The notes under the pieces were generated by a model. It ran no database searches. It was given only the letters and a program-made list of their open reading frames with translations, and was not told the DNA's origin. DNA of 9,817 nucleotides from Tissierellales bacterium. Lineage in GTDB: Bacteria; Bacillota_A; Clostridia; Tissierellales; JASKZW01. This document shows positions 1-7,400 of the stretch, in pieces. The translations under genes and the position numbers were made by a program. How positions within the stretch are numbered: the stretch's first letter is position 1; each line of letters begins with the position of its first letter. The DNA is taken from the NCBI GenBank assembly GCA_030147425.1, contig JASKZW010000137.1:1-9817 (forward strand), in the 5' to 3' direction.

Positions 1-1529
1 CCAGCTATTTTTATATCCATCTGTATAGCTGTAATACCATCTCTAGTACCTGCTATCTTAAAGTCCATGTCTCCTAGGTGGTCTTCTAGGCCTTGAATAT
101 CCGTAAGGATTCTTAAATTTTTATCATCTTTTACTAATCCCATGGCTATACCTGCAACTGGAGCCTTTATTGGAACTCCTGCATCTAATAGGGCTAAAGT
201 ACTTCCGCATACACTAGCTTGGGAACTGGATCCATTGGATCCTAAAACTTCTGATACTAATCTTATTGTATAAGGAAACTCTTCCTCTGACGGTATTACT
301 GGTTCTAAAGCCTTTTCAGCTAAAGCTCCATGACCTATTTCCCTACGTCCTGGACCTCTTACTGGCCTAGTATCTCCTACAGAGAATGGTGGGAAGTTGT
401 AATGGTGCATATATCTTTTTGAATCTTCCTTACCTAATCCATCTATAATTTGTACATCACTTGATGCACCTAGGGTAGCTACTGTTAAAACTTGAGTTTC
501 TCCCCTAGTAAATAAACCTGAACCATGTGTTCTTGGTAAGATTCCTACTTCTGAAGTTATTTGCCTAATTTCATCCTCATCTCTAAAGTCAGGTCTTATT
601 CCATCTTCTAAAATCATTCTACGAGTCTCTTCCTCAACTAAGTTAGAGAATGCAGTTTTAATATCTTCAGATAACTCTTCATAATCTTCTCCAAAGTCTT
701 CTTCAAATCTAGATTCTAGTTGATCTAACTTGTCTTCTCTTTCAGTCTTTTCCTTTGTTTTTAAAGCATCAGATATACTATCAAAATATAATTCCCTAAC
801 CTTCTCAACAACTTCTTCTGCTGGCTTAAATACTTCATATTCAGCTTTTTCTTTTCCTATTTCATCCTTTATTTCTTGAATGAAGTCACAGATTTTTTGT
901 ATTTCTTTATGTGCAAACAAAATTCCCTCTAGCATTACATCTTCTGGAATTTCATTTCCCTCTGCTTCAACCATCATAATAGCATCCTTAGTTCCAGCTA
1001 CAACCAAGTATAAATCAGACTCTTCCCTCTCCTTTACATTAGGACAAAGAACAAATTCCCCATCAATTCTTCCTACTGAAACTGATCCAGTTGGTCCCAT
1101 AAAAGGTATATCTGAAATATCTAAGGCAATTGAAGAACCTATCATTGCTGCTATATCAGGAGAATGATCTAAGTCTACTGATAAAACTGTTGCTATAATT
1201 TGTACATCATTTCTATATCCTTCTGGGAATAATGGCCTTAAAGGTCTGTCAATTAATCTTGATGTAAGAACTGCCTTATCACTAGGTCTACCTTCTCTTT
1301 TTATAAAACCTCCTGGTATCTTACCTACTGAATATAATCTTTCTTCATAGTTAACACTTAGTGGAAAGAAATCAATACCATCTCTTGGCTCTTTTGACGC
1401 TGTTGCTGTCACTAAAATTGTAGTTTCTCCATACTCTACTATACAAGATCCATTAGCTTGTTGAGCTACTTTTCCTGTTTTAATTTTCAAATCTGTTCCT
1501 GCTAAATCATAAATAAACTCTTTACCCAT
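1..1529 (-). CDS. pnp: Polyribonucleotide nucleotidyltransferase (PNPase), 3' part missing at window edge
   Basis: PNPase degrades RNA 3'-to-5' with phosphate, releasing nucleoside diphosphates, and can add tails in reverse; it works in the cytoplasm as a homotrimer in mRNA turnover. I translated 509 codons from the ATG at 1529; the frame stays open to the left edge. Residues 1-210 are the first RNase PH domain, about 211-300 the all-helical linker, and from about 310 the second RNase PH domain with [16 protein letters not shown]. The phosphate-binding SSS is at 434-436, and D483, D489 and K491 match the E. coli catalytic D486, D492 and K494, so the enzyme should be active. The rest of domain 2 and the KH and S1 RNA-binding domains lie outside. 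The usual DGR triplet opening domain 2 reads DFR (F315). The start has an AGGGAGGT ribosome-binding site. It follows rpsO as in many bacteria, with a hairpin between them and no room for its own promoter downstream of that hairpin. Confidence 0.97.
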   Translation of the reverse strand, partial: MGKEFIYDLAGTDLKIKTGKVAQQANGSCIVEYGETTILVTATASKEPRDGIDFFPLSVNYEERLYSVGKIPGGFIKREGRPSDKAVLTSRLIDRPLRPLFPEGYRNDVQIIATVLSVDLDHSPDIAAMIGSSIALDISDIPFMGPTGSVSVGRIDGEFVLCPNVKEREESDLYLVVAGTKDAIMMVEAEGNEIPEDVMLEGILFAHKEIQKICDFIQEIKDEIGKEKAEYEVFKPAEEVVEKVRELYFDSISDALKTKEKTEREDKLDQLESRFEEDFGEDYEELSEDIKTAFSNLVEEETRRMILEDGIRPDFRDEDEIRQITSEVGILPRTHGSGLFTRGETQVLTVATLGASSDVQIIDGLGKEDSKRYMHHYNFPPFSVGDTRPVRGPGRREIGHGALAEKALEPVIPSEEEFPYTIRLVSEVLGSNGSSSQASVCGSTLALLDAGVPIKAPVAGIAMGLVKDDKNLRILTDIQGLEDHLGDMDFKIAGTRDGITAIQMDIKIA

Positions 1530-1543
1530 TCCTTACCTCCCTT

Positions 1544-1587
1544 TAAATAATAAAATATAAATTAATAGAGCGGGGTACCCCGCTCTA
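1544..1587 (-). terminator. Hairpin with AU-rich tail between rpsO and pnp (partial terminator, attenuator or processing site)
   Basis: A perfect 22-base palindrome at 1566-1587 (arms TAGAGCGGGG and CCCCGCTCTA around a central TA; in RNA the innermost bases form the loop) begins one base after the rpsO stop. On the transcribed strand it is followed by a U-rich but interrupted tail at 1544-1565. The stem is strong, but the tail lacks a run of six or more U, so I read it as a leaky or factor-assisted terminator that lets some transcription into pnp. In E. coli the rpsO-pnp gap holds an RNase III processed stem used for PNPase autoregulation, so a processing role is also possible. It closely resembles the hairpin at 9045-9066. 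Confidence 0.75.
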
Positions 1588-1588
1588 A

Positions 1589-1858
1589 CTATCTTCTTAT
1601 TGATAACTTTTGAATTAAATCACGATATCTTTCTATATCTTTTTTCTTAAGATAGTCTAACAACCCTCTTCTTTTACCTATCATTTGGAAAAGACCTCTT
1701 CTTGAATGGTGGTCTTTCTTATGAGTTTTTAAGTGAGCTGTTAAAGTGTTGATTCTATGAGTTAAAATAGCTATTTGAACTTCAGGTGATCCTGTATCAT
1801 TTTCATGCATTTTAAACTCTTCAATTATTTTTGCTTTTTCTTCTGCTGTTAATGTCAT
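1589..1858 (-). CDS. rpsO: 30S ribosomal protein S15
   Basis: S15 is a primary binder of the central domain of 16S rRNA at the helix 20/21/22 junction and starts assembly of the 30S platform. The 89-residue product has the standard family length and is recognisable throughout: the N-terminal helix, the [15 protein letters not shown] segment at about 22-36, the [11 protein letters not shown] rRNA-contact segment at about 46-56, and the basic C-terminal helix ending in SIRR. The ATG at 1858 is preceded by AAAGGAGGAA at optimal spacing. It has its own promoter at 1948-1976 and a structured leader that can occlude the ribosome-binding site, consistent with the S15 feedback control known in several bacterial groups. 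It sits between ribF and pnp, a conserved arrangement. Confidence 0.98.
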   Translation of the reverse strand: MTLTAEEKAKIIEEFKMHENDTGSPEVQIAILTHRINTLTAHLKTHKKDHHSRRGLFQMIGKRRGLLDYLKKKDIERYRDLIQKLSIRR

Positions 1859-1864
1859 TGTAAA

Positions 1865-1933
1865 TTCCTCCTTTTATTATTTTACTCCATCAGCCATGTA
1901 ATACGCCGAGGAACGATAAAACATAGCTTATGG
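1865..1933 (-). promoter_or_regulatory. Putative S15 autoregulatory leader of rpsO (hairpin with loop-to-SD pseudoknot)
   Basis: Seen in the sequence: on the minus strand CCATAAGCTATG (1933-1922) pairs with CATGGCTGATGG (1898-1887), giving 7 plus 4 base pairs broken by one A/G mismatch. The 23-base loop (1899-1921) contains UUCCUC (1913-1908), an exact complement of GAGGAA (1870-1865) in the rpsO ribosome-binding site, so an H-type pseudoknot could hide it. The long helix has a G-U pair next to a G-C pair, the type of feature S15 reads in 16S rRNA. S15 leaders from other bacteria use different folds but the same logic. That S15 binds here is inference; I do not know whether this fold matches a described family. 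Confidence 0.6.
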
Positions 1934-1947
1934 TCATTAACATATTA

Positions 1948-1976
1948 ATAATATCATGAATAAGTATAAATGTAAA
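1948..1976 (-). promoter_or_regulatory. Sigma-A promoter for rpsO
   Basis: On the minus strand TTTACA (1976-1971) is separated by exactly 17 bases from TATTAT (1953-1948), each close to the consensus -35 and -10. The predicted start is near 1938-1942, giving a leader of about 80 bases before the rpsO ATG. The -35 begins 5 bases after the ribF stop. No terminator hairpin separates ribF from this promoter, so rpsO can probably also be read from the upstream operon. Confidence 0.8.
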
Positions 1977-1981
1977 TATCT

Positions 1982-2893
1982 TTATAAATCTATACTTTCA
2001 ATATCTATTTTTATCTGTTTTTTAAGATCTTCTACACTATTAAAGCTTCTCTCTTCTCTTATATACTTCATAAATTCTACCTCAATAGTATCTCCATATA
2101 TCTGCTCATTAAAATCTAATATATAAGTTTCTAACTTTAACTTATCATTATCAAAAGTAGGTGTCATTCCTATATTACTTATGCTTTTATAAATATTCTT
2201 TCCTATTCTTGTCCTAGTAGCATATACTCCATTTTTAGGTTTTACATAGTTGATGTCAGACTCTAGGTTAGCTGTAGGAAAACCTAATTTCCTACCCCTG
2301 CCATCGCCACTTACAACCTTGCCTTCTATCTTAAAATTATGTCCTAGTAATTTATTAGCTTCTGAAATCTTACCATCTTTTATAAACTGTCTTATTAAGG
2401 TACTACTTATTAAATAGTCCTCTACATAAATAGCCTCTATAATATCTACACCTATCTTACTTTTCTTAGCTAAATCTTCTAGGTCATCACTATTAGATGA
2501 GGCCTTATAACCAAAACTATAGTCAAAACCTACAGTTATATGCTCTACATTTATTTTATCCACTAGTATTTGCTTGAAAAACTGCTCACCTGATAGGCGC
2601 ATAAGATCTTCATCAAAATTTATAAGAAAAACATTCTTTACTCCTAGTTTTTCTAATAATTTTATTTTTTCATCCAAGGAACTTAGAAGCTCAACCTTAC
2701 TATCTTTAGTGACAAGCTTACTATGCTTATCAAATAAAAGAACTGAAGGCTCTAAATTATTTTCCTTTGCAGAGCTTATCATTCTGTTTATAAGATACTT
2801 ATGCCCTCTATGGACTCCATCAAAGTTTCCAAGAGCTAAAGCAATCCTAGCTTTTTCTTCCTTTTCTGCCTTATTTAAATATATTATATTCAT
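1982..2893 (-). CDS. ribF: Bifunctional riboflavin kinase / FMN adenylyltransferase (FAD synthetase)
   Basis: RibF phosphorylates riboflavin to FMN and then adenylylates FMN to FAD in the cytoplasm. The product is 303 residues, normal for the family. The N-terminal adenylyltransferase domain has the nucleotidyltransferase signature GNFDGVHRGH at 22-31 and the ISSTLIR motif at 162-168. The C-terminal flavokinase domain has GRKLGFPTANL at 200-210, NIGMTPTF at 240-247 and LETYILDF near 254-261 carrying the catalytic glutamate. I chose ATG at 2893: the in-frame GTG at 2902 lies inside the AGGTGA ribosome-binding site (2904-2899), which is correctly spaced for the ATG. It lies 9 bases after truB and is last in the long operon. 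No FMN riboswitch precedes it, so expression is probably tied to the operon rather than to flavin level. Confidence 0.96.
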   Translation of the reverse strand: MNIIYLNKAEKEEKARIALALGNFDGVHRGHKYLINRMISSAKENNLEPSVLLFDKHSKLVTKDSKVELLSSLDEKIKLLEKLGVKNVFLINFDEDLMRLSGEQFFKQILVDKINVEHITVGFDYSFGYKASSNSDDLEDLAKKSKIGVDIIEAIYVEDYLISSTLIRQFIKDGKISEANKLLGHNFKIEGKVVSGDGRGRKLGFPTANLESDINYVKPKNGVYATRTRIGKNIYKSISNIGMTPTFDNDKLKLETYILDFNEQIYGDTIEVEFMKYIREERSFNSVEDLKKQIKIDIESIDL

Positions 2894-2898
2894 AATTT

Positions 2899-2904
2899 TC
2901 ACCT
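2899..2904 (-). promoter_or_regulatory. Ribosome-binding site fixing the ribF start
   Basis: AGGTGA on the minus strand lies 5 bases before the ATG at 2893 and overlaps the truB stop. The longer frame would start at the GTG contained in this site, which is not workable for a ribosome. Confidence 0.8.
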
Positions 2905-3778
2905 ACAATAATACTTTTTTCATCTTTAAATAGTTTTTATTATTTCCCTTTCTTACCTCACCTATGCCTATAAATTCTCCCTTAGAAAAAACTTGATATA
3001 TATTATCTTCTATTTCAAAATCTACTTCTATACTCATACCATTTCTTAGTTTAGAAAAATACTGGGCTTCTATATCAAGCTTAGGAATACCTGGTATAGA
3101 TTCATAGGCTGGCAAAAGGAAAGCTAGATTATTTTCTTCCTTAAGTTTTTTAATCATATTTATACTATAGCTAGAATTTATATCAAAATTACCTACACCT
3201 ATTCTCATTAAATAAGACATATATCCATATACTCCTAAATCTTCACCTATATCATTGCATAAAGTCCTAATATAAGTACCTTTAGAGCACTTTACATAAA
3301 ATAATATCTTTTTTTCATTAATGGAAAGTATTCTTAGGTCATGAATATATGATTCTCTTTCTTTTCTTTTTACAACCTTACCTTCTCTTGCATACTCATA
3401 AAGCCTTTTACCCTTATGTCTTACAGCTGAATGCATAGGTGCAATCTGTGTAATTTTACCCTTATAGCTATTAAATACTTTATGTATATCTTCTATAGTT
3501 ACAGTTAATTGGGATGTTTGCAAAATTTCTCCCTGGGAATCTTGACTATCTGTTTTAATACCTAGGCTAAGCTCAGCTATATACTCCTTATCATCCTCTA
3601 AAACATATTCACTTAACCTGGTCCCCTTTCCTACAAATATAGGTAAGACTCCGCTCACCTCAGGATCTAAGGTCCCGCCATGCCCTACTCTCTTCATATT
3701 TAAAGTTCTTCTTATTTGATTTACTACATCATGGGATGTTTGCCCTCTCTCTTTGAATACATTTATTACACCATTCAT
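2903..3778 (-). CDS. truB: tRNA pseudouridine(55) synthase
   Basis: TruB converts U55 in the T-loop of tRNAs to pseudouridine and also acts as a tRNA folding chaperone. The product is 291 residues, as expected. The catalytic aspartate is D38 in VGHGGTLDPEVSGVLP (about 31-46), the motif II form common in Firmicutes with HGG where E. coli has HTG. The KRLYEYAREG segment (about 124-133) and the SKGTYIRTLCNDIGEDLG segment (about 165-182) are the other family motifs. The C-terminal 60 residues, ending in KMKKVLL, form the expected small RNA-binding tail. The ATG at 3778 is 4 bases after the nrnA stop, with AAGGTGAT as ribosome-binding site overlapping that stop, so translation is probably coupled. 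It is followed by ribF at 9 bases, a neighbour pair conserved widely. Confidence 0.97.
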   Translation of the reverse strand: MNGVINVFKERGQTSHDVVNQIRRTLNMKRVGHGGTLDPEVSGVLPIFVGKGTRLSEYVLEDDKEYIAELSLGIKTDSQDSQGEILQTSQLTVTIEDIHKVFNSYKGKITQIAPMHSAVRHKGKRLYEYAREGKVVKRKERESYIHDLRILSINEKKILFYVKCSKGTYIRTLCNDIGEDLGVYGYMSYLMRIGVGNFDINSSYSINMIKKLKEENNLAFLLPAYESIPGIPKLDIEAQYFSKLRNGMSIEVDFEIEDNIYQVFSKGEFIGIGEVRKGNNKNYLKMKKVLL

Positions 3779-3782
3779 ATTA

Positions 3783-4760
3783 TCACCTTATATGCTTTCT
3801 AGCTTCTTTTAAGATAAGAGATTCTGCCTCTTCAATACTTGCCTCTATTGTACATCCAGCAGCTCTAATATGTCCACCACCTGAAAACTGCTTACAGATA
3901 TAAGACACATCTAAGTAATTTTTACTTCTCAAGCTAATCTTTATTTCTTTTTCATCATATTCTTTCAAAAGACAGGCTAATTCTACACCACTTATATTTC
4001 TTATAAAAGAAATTATGTCTTCTGTATCTTCCCAGCCTGCATTGTTTTTATTTAGAATCTCCTTATTTACTTTAGCTACAGCTATTTTATTATCCTCATA
4101 AAAACTTATACTACTTACCGTATCTATAAATACTCCTGTACTCTCTATAGAATTATTTTGATATAATTCTATAGATATTCTGTCTAAGTCTACACCTAAG
4201 TCTATAAGTTCAGCTGCTATCCTATGAGTCTTAGCAGATGTATTGGAGAATTTGAAGGATCCAGTATCTGTACTTATACCTGTATAAAGGCAATTAGCTA
4301 TATCTTTATCAAGTTCAAAGCCTAATAGCTTTAAAATTTCATAAACTATTTCACAAGTTGAACTAGCCTTAGCATCTACTAAATTTAGATCTGCATAGTT
4401 AGTATTGCTTATATGATGGTCTATATTAACAGTTTTTTTAGCATTTTCATAAGCCTTAATCCCCTTATCTCCTAACCTATACTGATCTGCACAATCTAAA
4501 GAAATAAATAAATCTATATTAGAATAATCATTGATATTGTCTATATCCCCTATACCTGGTAAAAAGGCAAAGCTTTTTGGCAAGTCATCAACCTTAACCA
4601 AGTTAATATCTTTATCTAATTTCTTTAAAGCATGCCCTAGCCCTAACAGAGAACCTAAACTATCTCCGTCAGGACTTATATGGGATGCAAGATATATATT
4701 ATCCGCTTCTTCTATACTTTTTTTAAAACTAACTAAATCTTTCTTTTTAAGATTAGTCAT
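3783..4760 (-). CDS. nrnA: DHH/DHHA1 bifunctional oligoribonuclease and pAp phosphatase (NrnA type)
   Basis: NrnA hydrolyses RNA fragments of two to a few nucleotides to monomers and removes the 3' phosphate from pAp; Firmicutes use it where E. coli uses Orn and CysQ. The 325-residue product has the DHH phosphoesterase metal ligands in order: SHISPDGDSLGS (H27, D31, D33), LDCAD (D89), IDHH (114-116) and GISTDTGSF (D165). The DHHA1 domain ends in SGGGHIRAAG with GGGH at 294-297. I chose ATG at 4760, 5 bases after GAGGGA (4771-4766). An in-frame ATG at 4784 adds eight residues, MKRRRGKT, but lacks a ribosome-binding site. The gene overlaps the rbfA end by 8 bases, suggesting translational coupling. 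Its position with rbfA and truB puts terminal RNA decay in the same transcript as ribosome maturation. Confidence 0.94.
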   Translation of the reverse strand: MTNLKKKDLVSFKKSIEEADNIYLASHISPDGDSLGSLLGLGHALKKLDKDINLVKVDDLPKSFAFLPGIGDIDNINDYSNIDLFISLDCADQYRLGDKGIKAYENAKKTVNIDHHISNTNYADLNLVDAKASSTCEIVYEILKLLGFELDKDIANCLYTGISTDTGSFKFSNTSAKTHRIAAELIDLGVDLDRISIELYQNNSIESTGVFIDTVSSISFYEDNKIAVAKVNKEILNKNNAGWEDTEDIISFIRNISGVELACLLKEYDEKEIKISLRSKNYLDVSYICKQFSGGGHIRAAGCTIEASIEEAESLILKEARKHIR

Positions 4761-5130
4761 TGTCTTCCCTCTTCTTCTCTTCATCTTTTTTAGTTACTGA
4801 ATCTATTAGCTTAGACATGTATATTCCATGCTCTATTGATTCATCTAATTTAAAAATAGGCTTTGGAGCATGTCTTAAGTCCAATTGCTTAGCTATTTCA
4901 TTTCTTATAAAGCCTTTAGCACTTTCTAAACCTTTTAGATTTTCATCCTTTGCCTTATCATCACCTAAAACCGATACATATATTGTAGCATATTCTAAAT
5001 CCCCTGTTACTTCTACGTCTGTTACACTAGTCATAGTACTTACTCTCGGGTCTTTTAAACCATTTATAATCAGGGTAGATACTACCTTTCGTATTTCTTC
5101 TGAAATTCTATTTATTCTTTTATTATTCAT
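4753..5130 (-). CDS. rbfA: 30S ribosome-binding factor A
   Basis: RbfA binds immature 30S subunits near the 5' helix of 16S rRNA and is needed for late 30S maturation, especially in the cold. The 125-residue product has the KH-like fold signatures: RINRISEEIRKV at about 5-16, DPRV near 27-30, the central YATIYVSVLGD strand, then an IAKQLDLRHAPKPIFKLDES segment near the end, with the conserved R-x-x-P-x-x-x-F pattern. The C-terminus is a short charged tail (KKDEEKKREDND). The ATG at 5130 has an AGGAG site 12 bases upstream overlapping the infB stop; the spacing is long, so coupling to infB translation may help. Adjacency to infB is nearly universal in bacteria. Confidence 0.96.
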   Translation of the reverse strand: MNNKRINRISEEIRKVVSTLIINGLKDPRVSTMTSVTDVEVTGDLEYATIYVSVLGDDKAKDENLKGLESAKGFIRNEIAKQLDLRHAPKPIFKLDESIEHGIYMSKLIDSVTKKDEEKKREDND

Positions 5131-5145
5131 AGCTTTTAAGCACTC

Positions 5146-7101
5146 CTATCTTTCAACTTCCTTGAAAATATAAGCTTCTAAGATATCTCCTTCTTTAATA
5201 TCATTAAAGTTCTTTATACCTAGTCCACCTTCATATCCTGTTGCTATCTCCCTAGCATCATCTTTAAATCTCTTTAAGGATGATATTTCTCCTTCATGTA
5301 TTACTACATCATTTCTTAATAGTCTTATATTACTATTTCTAGTAATTTTACCTTGTTGTACATACATACCTGCTACCATTCCTGAATTCGGTACCTTAAA
5401 TGTCGCCCTTACTTCTGCTCTTCCTATTACTTCTTCTTTATATTCTGGTTCTAACATACCCTTAACAGCGGATTTTATGTCTTCTATTGCTTCATATATA
5501 ACCCTGTAAGTTCTTATATCTACATTTTCTTCCTTAGAAATTTCTAAAGCATTTAAAGTCGGTCTTACATTAAATCCTATAATTATTGCATTAGAAGCTG
5601 CAGCTAACATTACGTCTGTTTCCGTTATTCCACCTACTCCACCGTGGATTATGTTTATATTTACTTCTTCATGTTCTAACTTCATTAAAGACTGACTCAC
5701 TGCCTCAATAGTTCCTCTTACATCTGTTTTTACTATTATGTTTAAATCCTTAACTTCTCCTGATTGGATTTGATCAAATAAGTCATCTAAGGATACTTTC
5801 TTACTTAATTTCATTTGCTCTTCTCTTAAGAATTCTTTCTTTTTCTCTGCAATTGTTCTAGCAGTTTTCTCATCCTTAACTGAATAGATTAAATCTCCAG
5901 CATCTGGAACTTCTGAAAGCCCTAAGATAACTGCTGGCATAGAAGGTCCAGCTTCTGTTATTTCCTGTCCCTTATCATCAAACATAGCCCTTACACGACC
6001 ACTTGCAACTCCACTTACTACCATATCGCCTTTTTTCAAGGTTCCTTTTTGTACTAAAACTGTAGCTACTGGTCCCATTCCTTTATCTAATTGAGCTTCT
6101 ATTATAGTACCTACTATGTTTCTATCTGGATTGGCTTTTAATTCCTTTAATTCTGCTACTAAAAGAACCATTTCTAATAATTCTTCTATACCATCGCCTT
6201 TTAAAGCTGATACTGGCATAGTAATTGTATCTCCACCCCAGTCTTCTGGAACTAAATCATATTCTGTTAATTCTTGCTTGATCCTGTCTTCATTTGCTTC
6301 AGGCTTATCCATTTTATTTATAGCTATGATTATAGGCACTTCTGCCGCCTTAGCATGGCTTATAGCTTCAACAGTCTGAGGCATGATTCCATCATCTGCA
6401 GCCACTACTAATATTGCTATATCTGTTACCTGAGTTCCTCTGGCCCTCATAGAAGTAAAGGCCTCATGACCTGGAGTATCTAAGAATACTATGTCTTCAT
6501 CCCCTACTTTTACAACAGATGCTCCTATATGTTGGGTTATTCCACCAGCTTCTCCTGCTGTTACCCTTGTATCCCTTATTGCGTCTAATAAAGATGTTTT
6601 ACCATGGTCAACATGACCCATAACAGTAACTACTGGCGGTCTTGGTTTTAAGTCCTTTTCATCATCTTCAAAGTCTAGATTATATTCTTCTTCTATCTCT
6701 TCTTCTACTTCCTCAATTGTTACTTCCTTTAACTTAATTTTATAGCCTAATTTATCTGCTATTTTTTCTGCTACCTCAAAGTCTATTTCCTCATTTTGAG
6801 TTAACATAAGACCTTGACCTATTAATTCTGTTATTAGTTGGGCAGCTGTCATATCTAAAATTTCAGCAAAATCTTTTACTATGATAGGTTCTTCTATTTC
6901 TATAAAGTCCCCCTCATCATCTGAAAGATCTTCCTCCACATTTACATCTTCTATATATTCTAAAATTAATTGAGCCATTTCTTCATCTATGGTTTCCATA
7001 TGGCTACTTACACCTGCACCCAACTCATCCATAATCTCCATTAAATACTTACTTGATATATCTAACTCTTTTGCTAATTCATATACTCGTATTTTTTTCA
7101 A
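5146..7101 (-). CDS. infB: Translation initiation factor IF-2
   Basis: IF-2 is the GTPase that delivers initiator fMet-tRNA to the 30S subunit and promotes 50S joining. With the TTG start at 7101 the product is 651 residues, shorter than the 716 of B. subtilis because the N-terminal linker is compact. An IF2_N module ([19 protein letters not shown]) opens the protein, a second one lies at about 74-125, and an acidic linker at 126-152 follows. The G domain has GHVDHGKT (162-169), GGITQHIG as G2, DTPGH (208-212), NKMD (262-265) and SALKGDG (298-304). Domains II to IV follow, with [11 protein letters not shown] in domain III and [11 protein letters not shown] in the C-terminal tRNA-binding part. 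The in-frame TTG at 7116 and GTG at 7110 lie in or before the GGAGGTG site at 7114-7108, so they are not the start. Confidence 0.98.
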   Translation of the reverse strand: MKKIRVYELAKELDISSKYLMEIMDELGAGVSSHMETIDEEMAQLILEYIEDVNVEEDLSDDEGDFIEIEEPIIVKDFAEILDMTAAQLITELIGQGLMLTQNEEIDFEVAEKIADKLGYKIKLKEVTIEEVEEEIEEEYNLDFEDDEKDLKPRPPVVTVMGHVDHGKTSLLDAIRDTRVTAGEAGGITQHIGASVVKVGDEDIVFLDTPGHEAFTSMRARGTQVTDIAILVVAADDGIMPQTVEAISHAKAAEVPIIIAINKMDKPEANEDRIKQELTEYDLVPEDWGGDTITMPVSALKGDGIEELLEMVLLVAELKELKANPDRNIVGTIIEAQLDKGMGPVATVLVQKGTLKKGDMVVSGVASGRVRAMFDDKGQEITEAGPSMPAVILGLSEVPDAGDLIYSVKDEKTARTIAEKKKEFLREEQMKLSKKVSLDDLFDQIQSGEVKDLNIIVKTDVRGTIEAVSQSLMKLEHEEVNINIIHGGVGGITETDVMLAAASNAIIIGFNVRPTLNALEISKEENVDIRTYRVIYEAIEDIKSAVKGMLEPEYKEEVIGRAEVRATFKVPNSGMVAGMYVQQGKITRNSNIRLLRNDVVIHEGEISSLKRFKDDAREIATGYEGGLGIKNFNDIKEGDILEAYIFKEVER

Positions 7102-7107
7102 ACTACG

Positions 7108-7114
7108 CACCTCC
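7108..7114 (-). promoter_or_regulatory. Ribosome-binding site fixing a TTG start for infB
   Basis: GGAGGTG on the minus strand is a near-perfect match to the 16S tail. Counting from the GGAGG core, 8 bases separate it from the TTG at 7101. The longest open frame would begin at a TTG two bases upstream of this site, with the site translated as part of the protein. The family N-terminus also begins at the chosen TTG ([12 protein letters not shown]). Confidence 0.85.
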
Positions 7115-7129
7115 AATTATTTTTTAAAC

Positions 7130-7390
7130 TTATTTAGAAGTTATTATTTCTTCAAGTTGGTCATAAATATCCTCTGATACTTTTGACCTTAAGGATCTAT
7201 CTAGTAAATTATTATCCTTTGCCTTATTTAAACATAAGCTATCCTTACAAAGGTAAGCTCCTCTTCCATTTTTTCTCCCAGATAGGTCTACAATAATTCC
7301 CTCTTCCTTGTTATTTACTATTCTTACAAGTTCATGTTTTTCTTTTCTTTCCTTACAACTTACACACTTTCTTAAAGGTTTTTTTCTCAT
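7130..7390 (-). CDS. ylxR: YlxR family RNA-binding protein (RNase P modulator RnpM)
   Basis: This is a small basic protein of the YlxR (DUF448) family. From memory, the B. subtilis member binds the RNase P RNA and modulates its activity in vitro, hence the newer name rnpM; the physiological role is not settled. The 86-residue product has the family signatures: RKCVSCKERKEK near the start (C9 and C12), GRKNGRGAYLC at 38-48 forming the conserved surface patch, a second cysteine pair at C48 and C53, and LDRSLRSKV near 63-71. The four cysteines could form a zinc site, but that is only suggested by spacing. The ATG at 7390 follows an AGAGGTGAT site that overlaps the nusA stop, with a 10-base gap. 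The neighbours nusA and infB are the standard ones; the ylxQ gene usually found next is missing. Confidence 0.93.
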   Translation of the reverse strand: MRKKPLRKCVSCKERKEKHELVRIVNNKEEGIIVDLSGRKNGRGAYLCKDSLCLNKAKDNNLLDRSLRSKVSEDIYDQLEEIITSK

Positions 7391-7400
7391 AAAATCACCT

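Noticed and set aside
880..1167. Plus-strand open frame of 95 codons
   Set aside because: It lies entirely antisense to pnp, has no ribosome-binding site, and its Ser/Ile/Thr-rich product is typical of a reverse-complement shadow.
1566..1587. Perfect palindrome read as a protein operator or restriction relic (contains GGTACC)
   Set aside because: Its place right after the rpsO stop, the U-rich tail on the transcribed strand and its resemblance to the rimP leader hairpin favour an RNA structure.
1889..1936. A 15-codon open frame from an ATG in the rpsO leader (MTISYVLSFLGVLHG)
   Set aside because: It has no ribosome-binding site, overlaps the paired helix, and ends without any link to the rpsO start; the structural explanation fits better.
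2574..2933. Plus-strand open frame of 119 codons
   Set aside because: Antisense to the 5' half of ribF, low-complexity Phe/Ser/Leu composition, no initiation signals.
2894..2990. Possible FMN riboswitch upstream of ribF
   Set aside because: The gap to truB is only 9 bases and the truB end shows none of the conserved riboswitch helices.
4761..4784. Upstream ATG for nrnA adding MKRRRGKT
   Set aside because: No Shine-Dalgarno upstream, and the added basic residues are the shifted reading of the charged rbfA tail; ATG 4760 has a spaced GAGGGA.
4760..5173. Plus-strand open frame of 137 codons, and a shorter one at 4531-4800
   Set aside because: They mirror rbfA and nrnA on the other strand; no ribosome-binding site and no recognisable domain.
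6116..6379. Plus-strand open frame inside infB, with others at 6989-7177 and 8118-8482
   Set aside because: Shadows of infB, ylxR and nusA; product composition is that of reverse-translated conserved genes.
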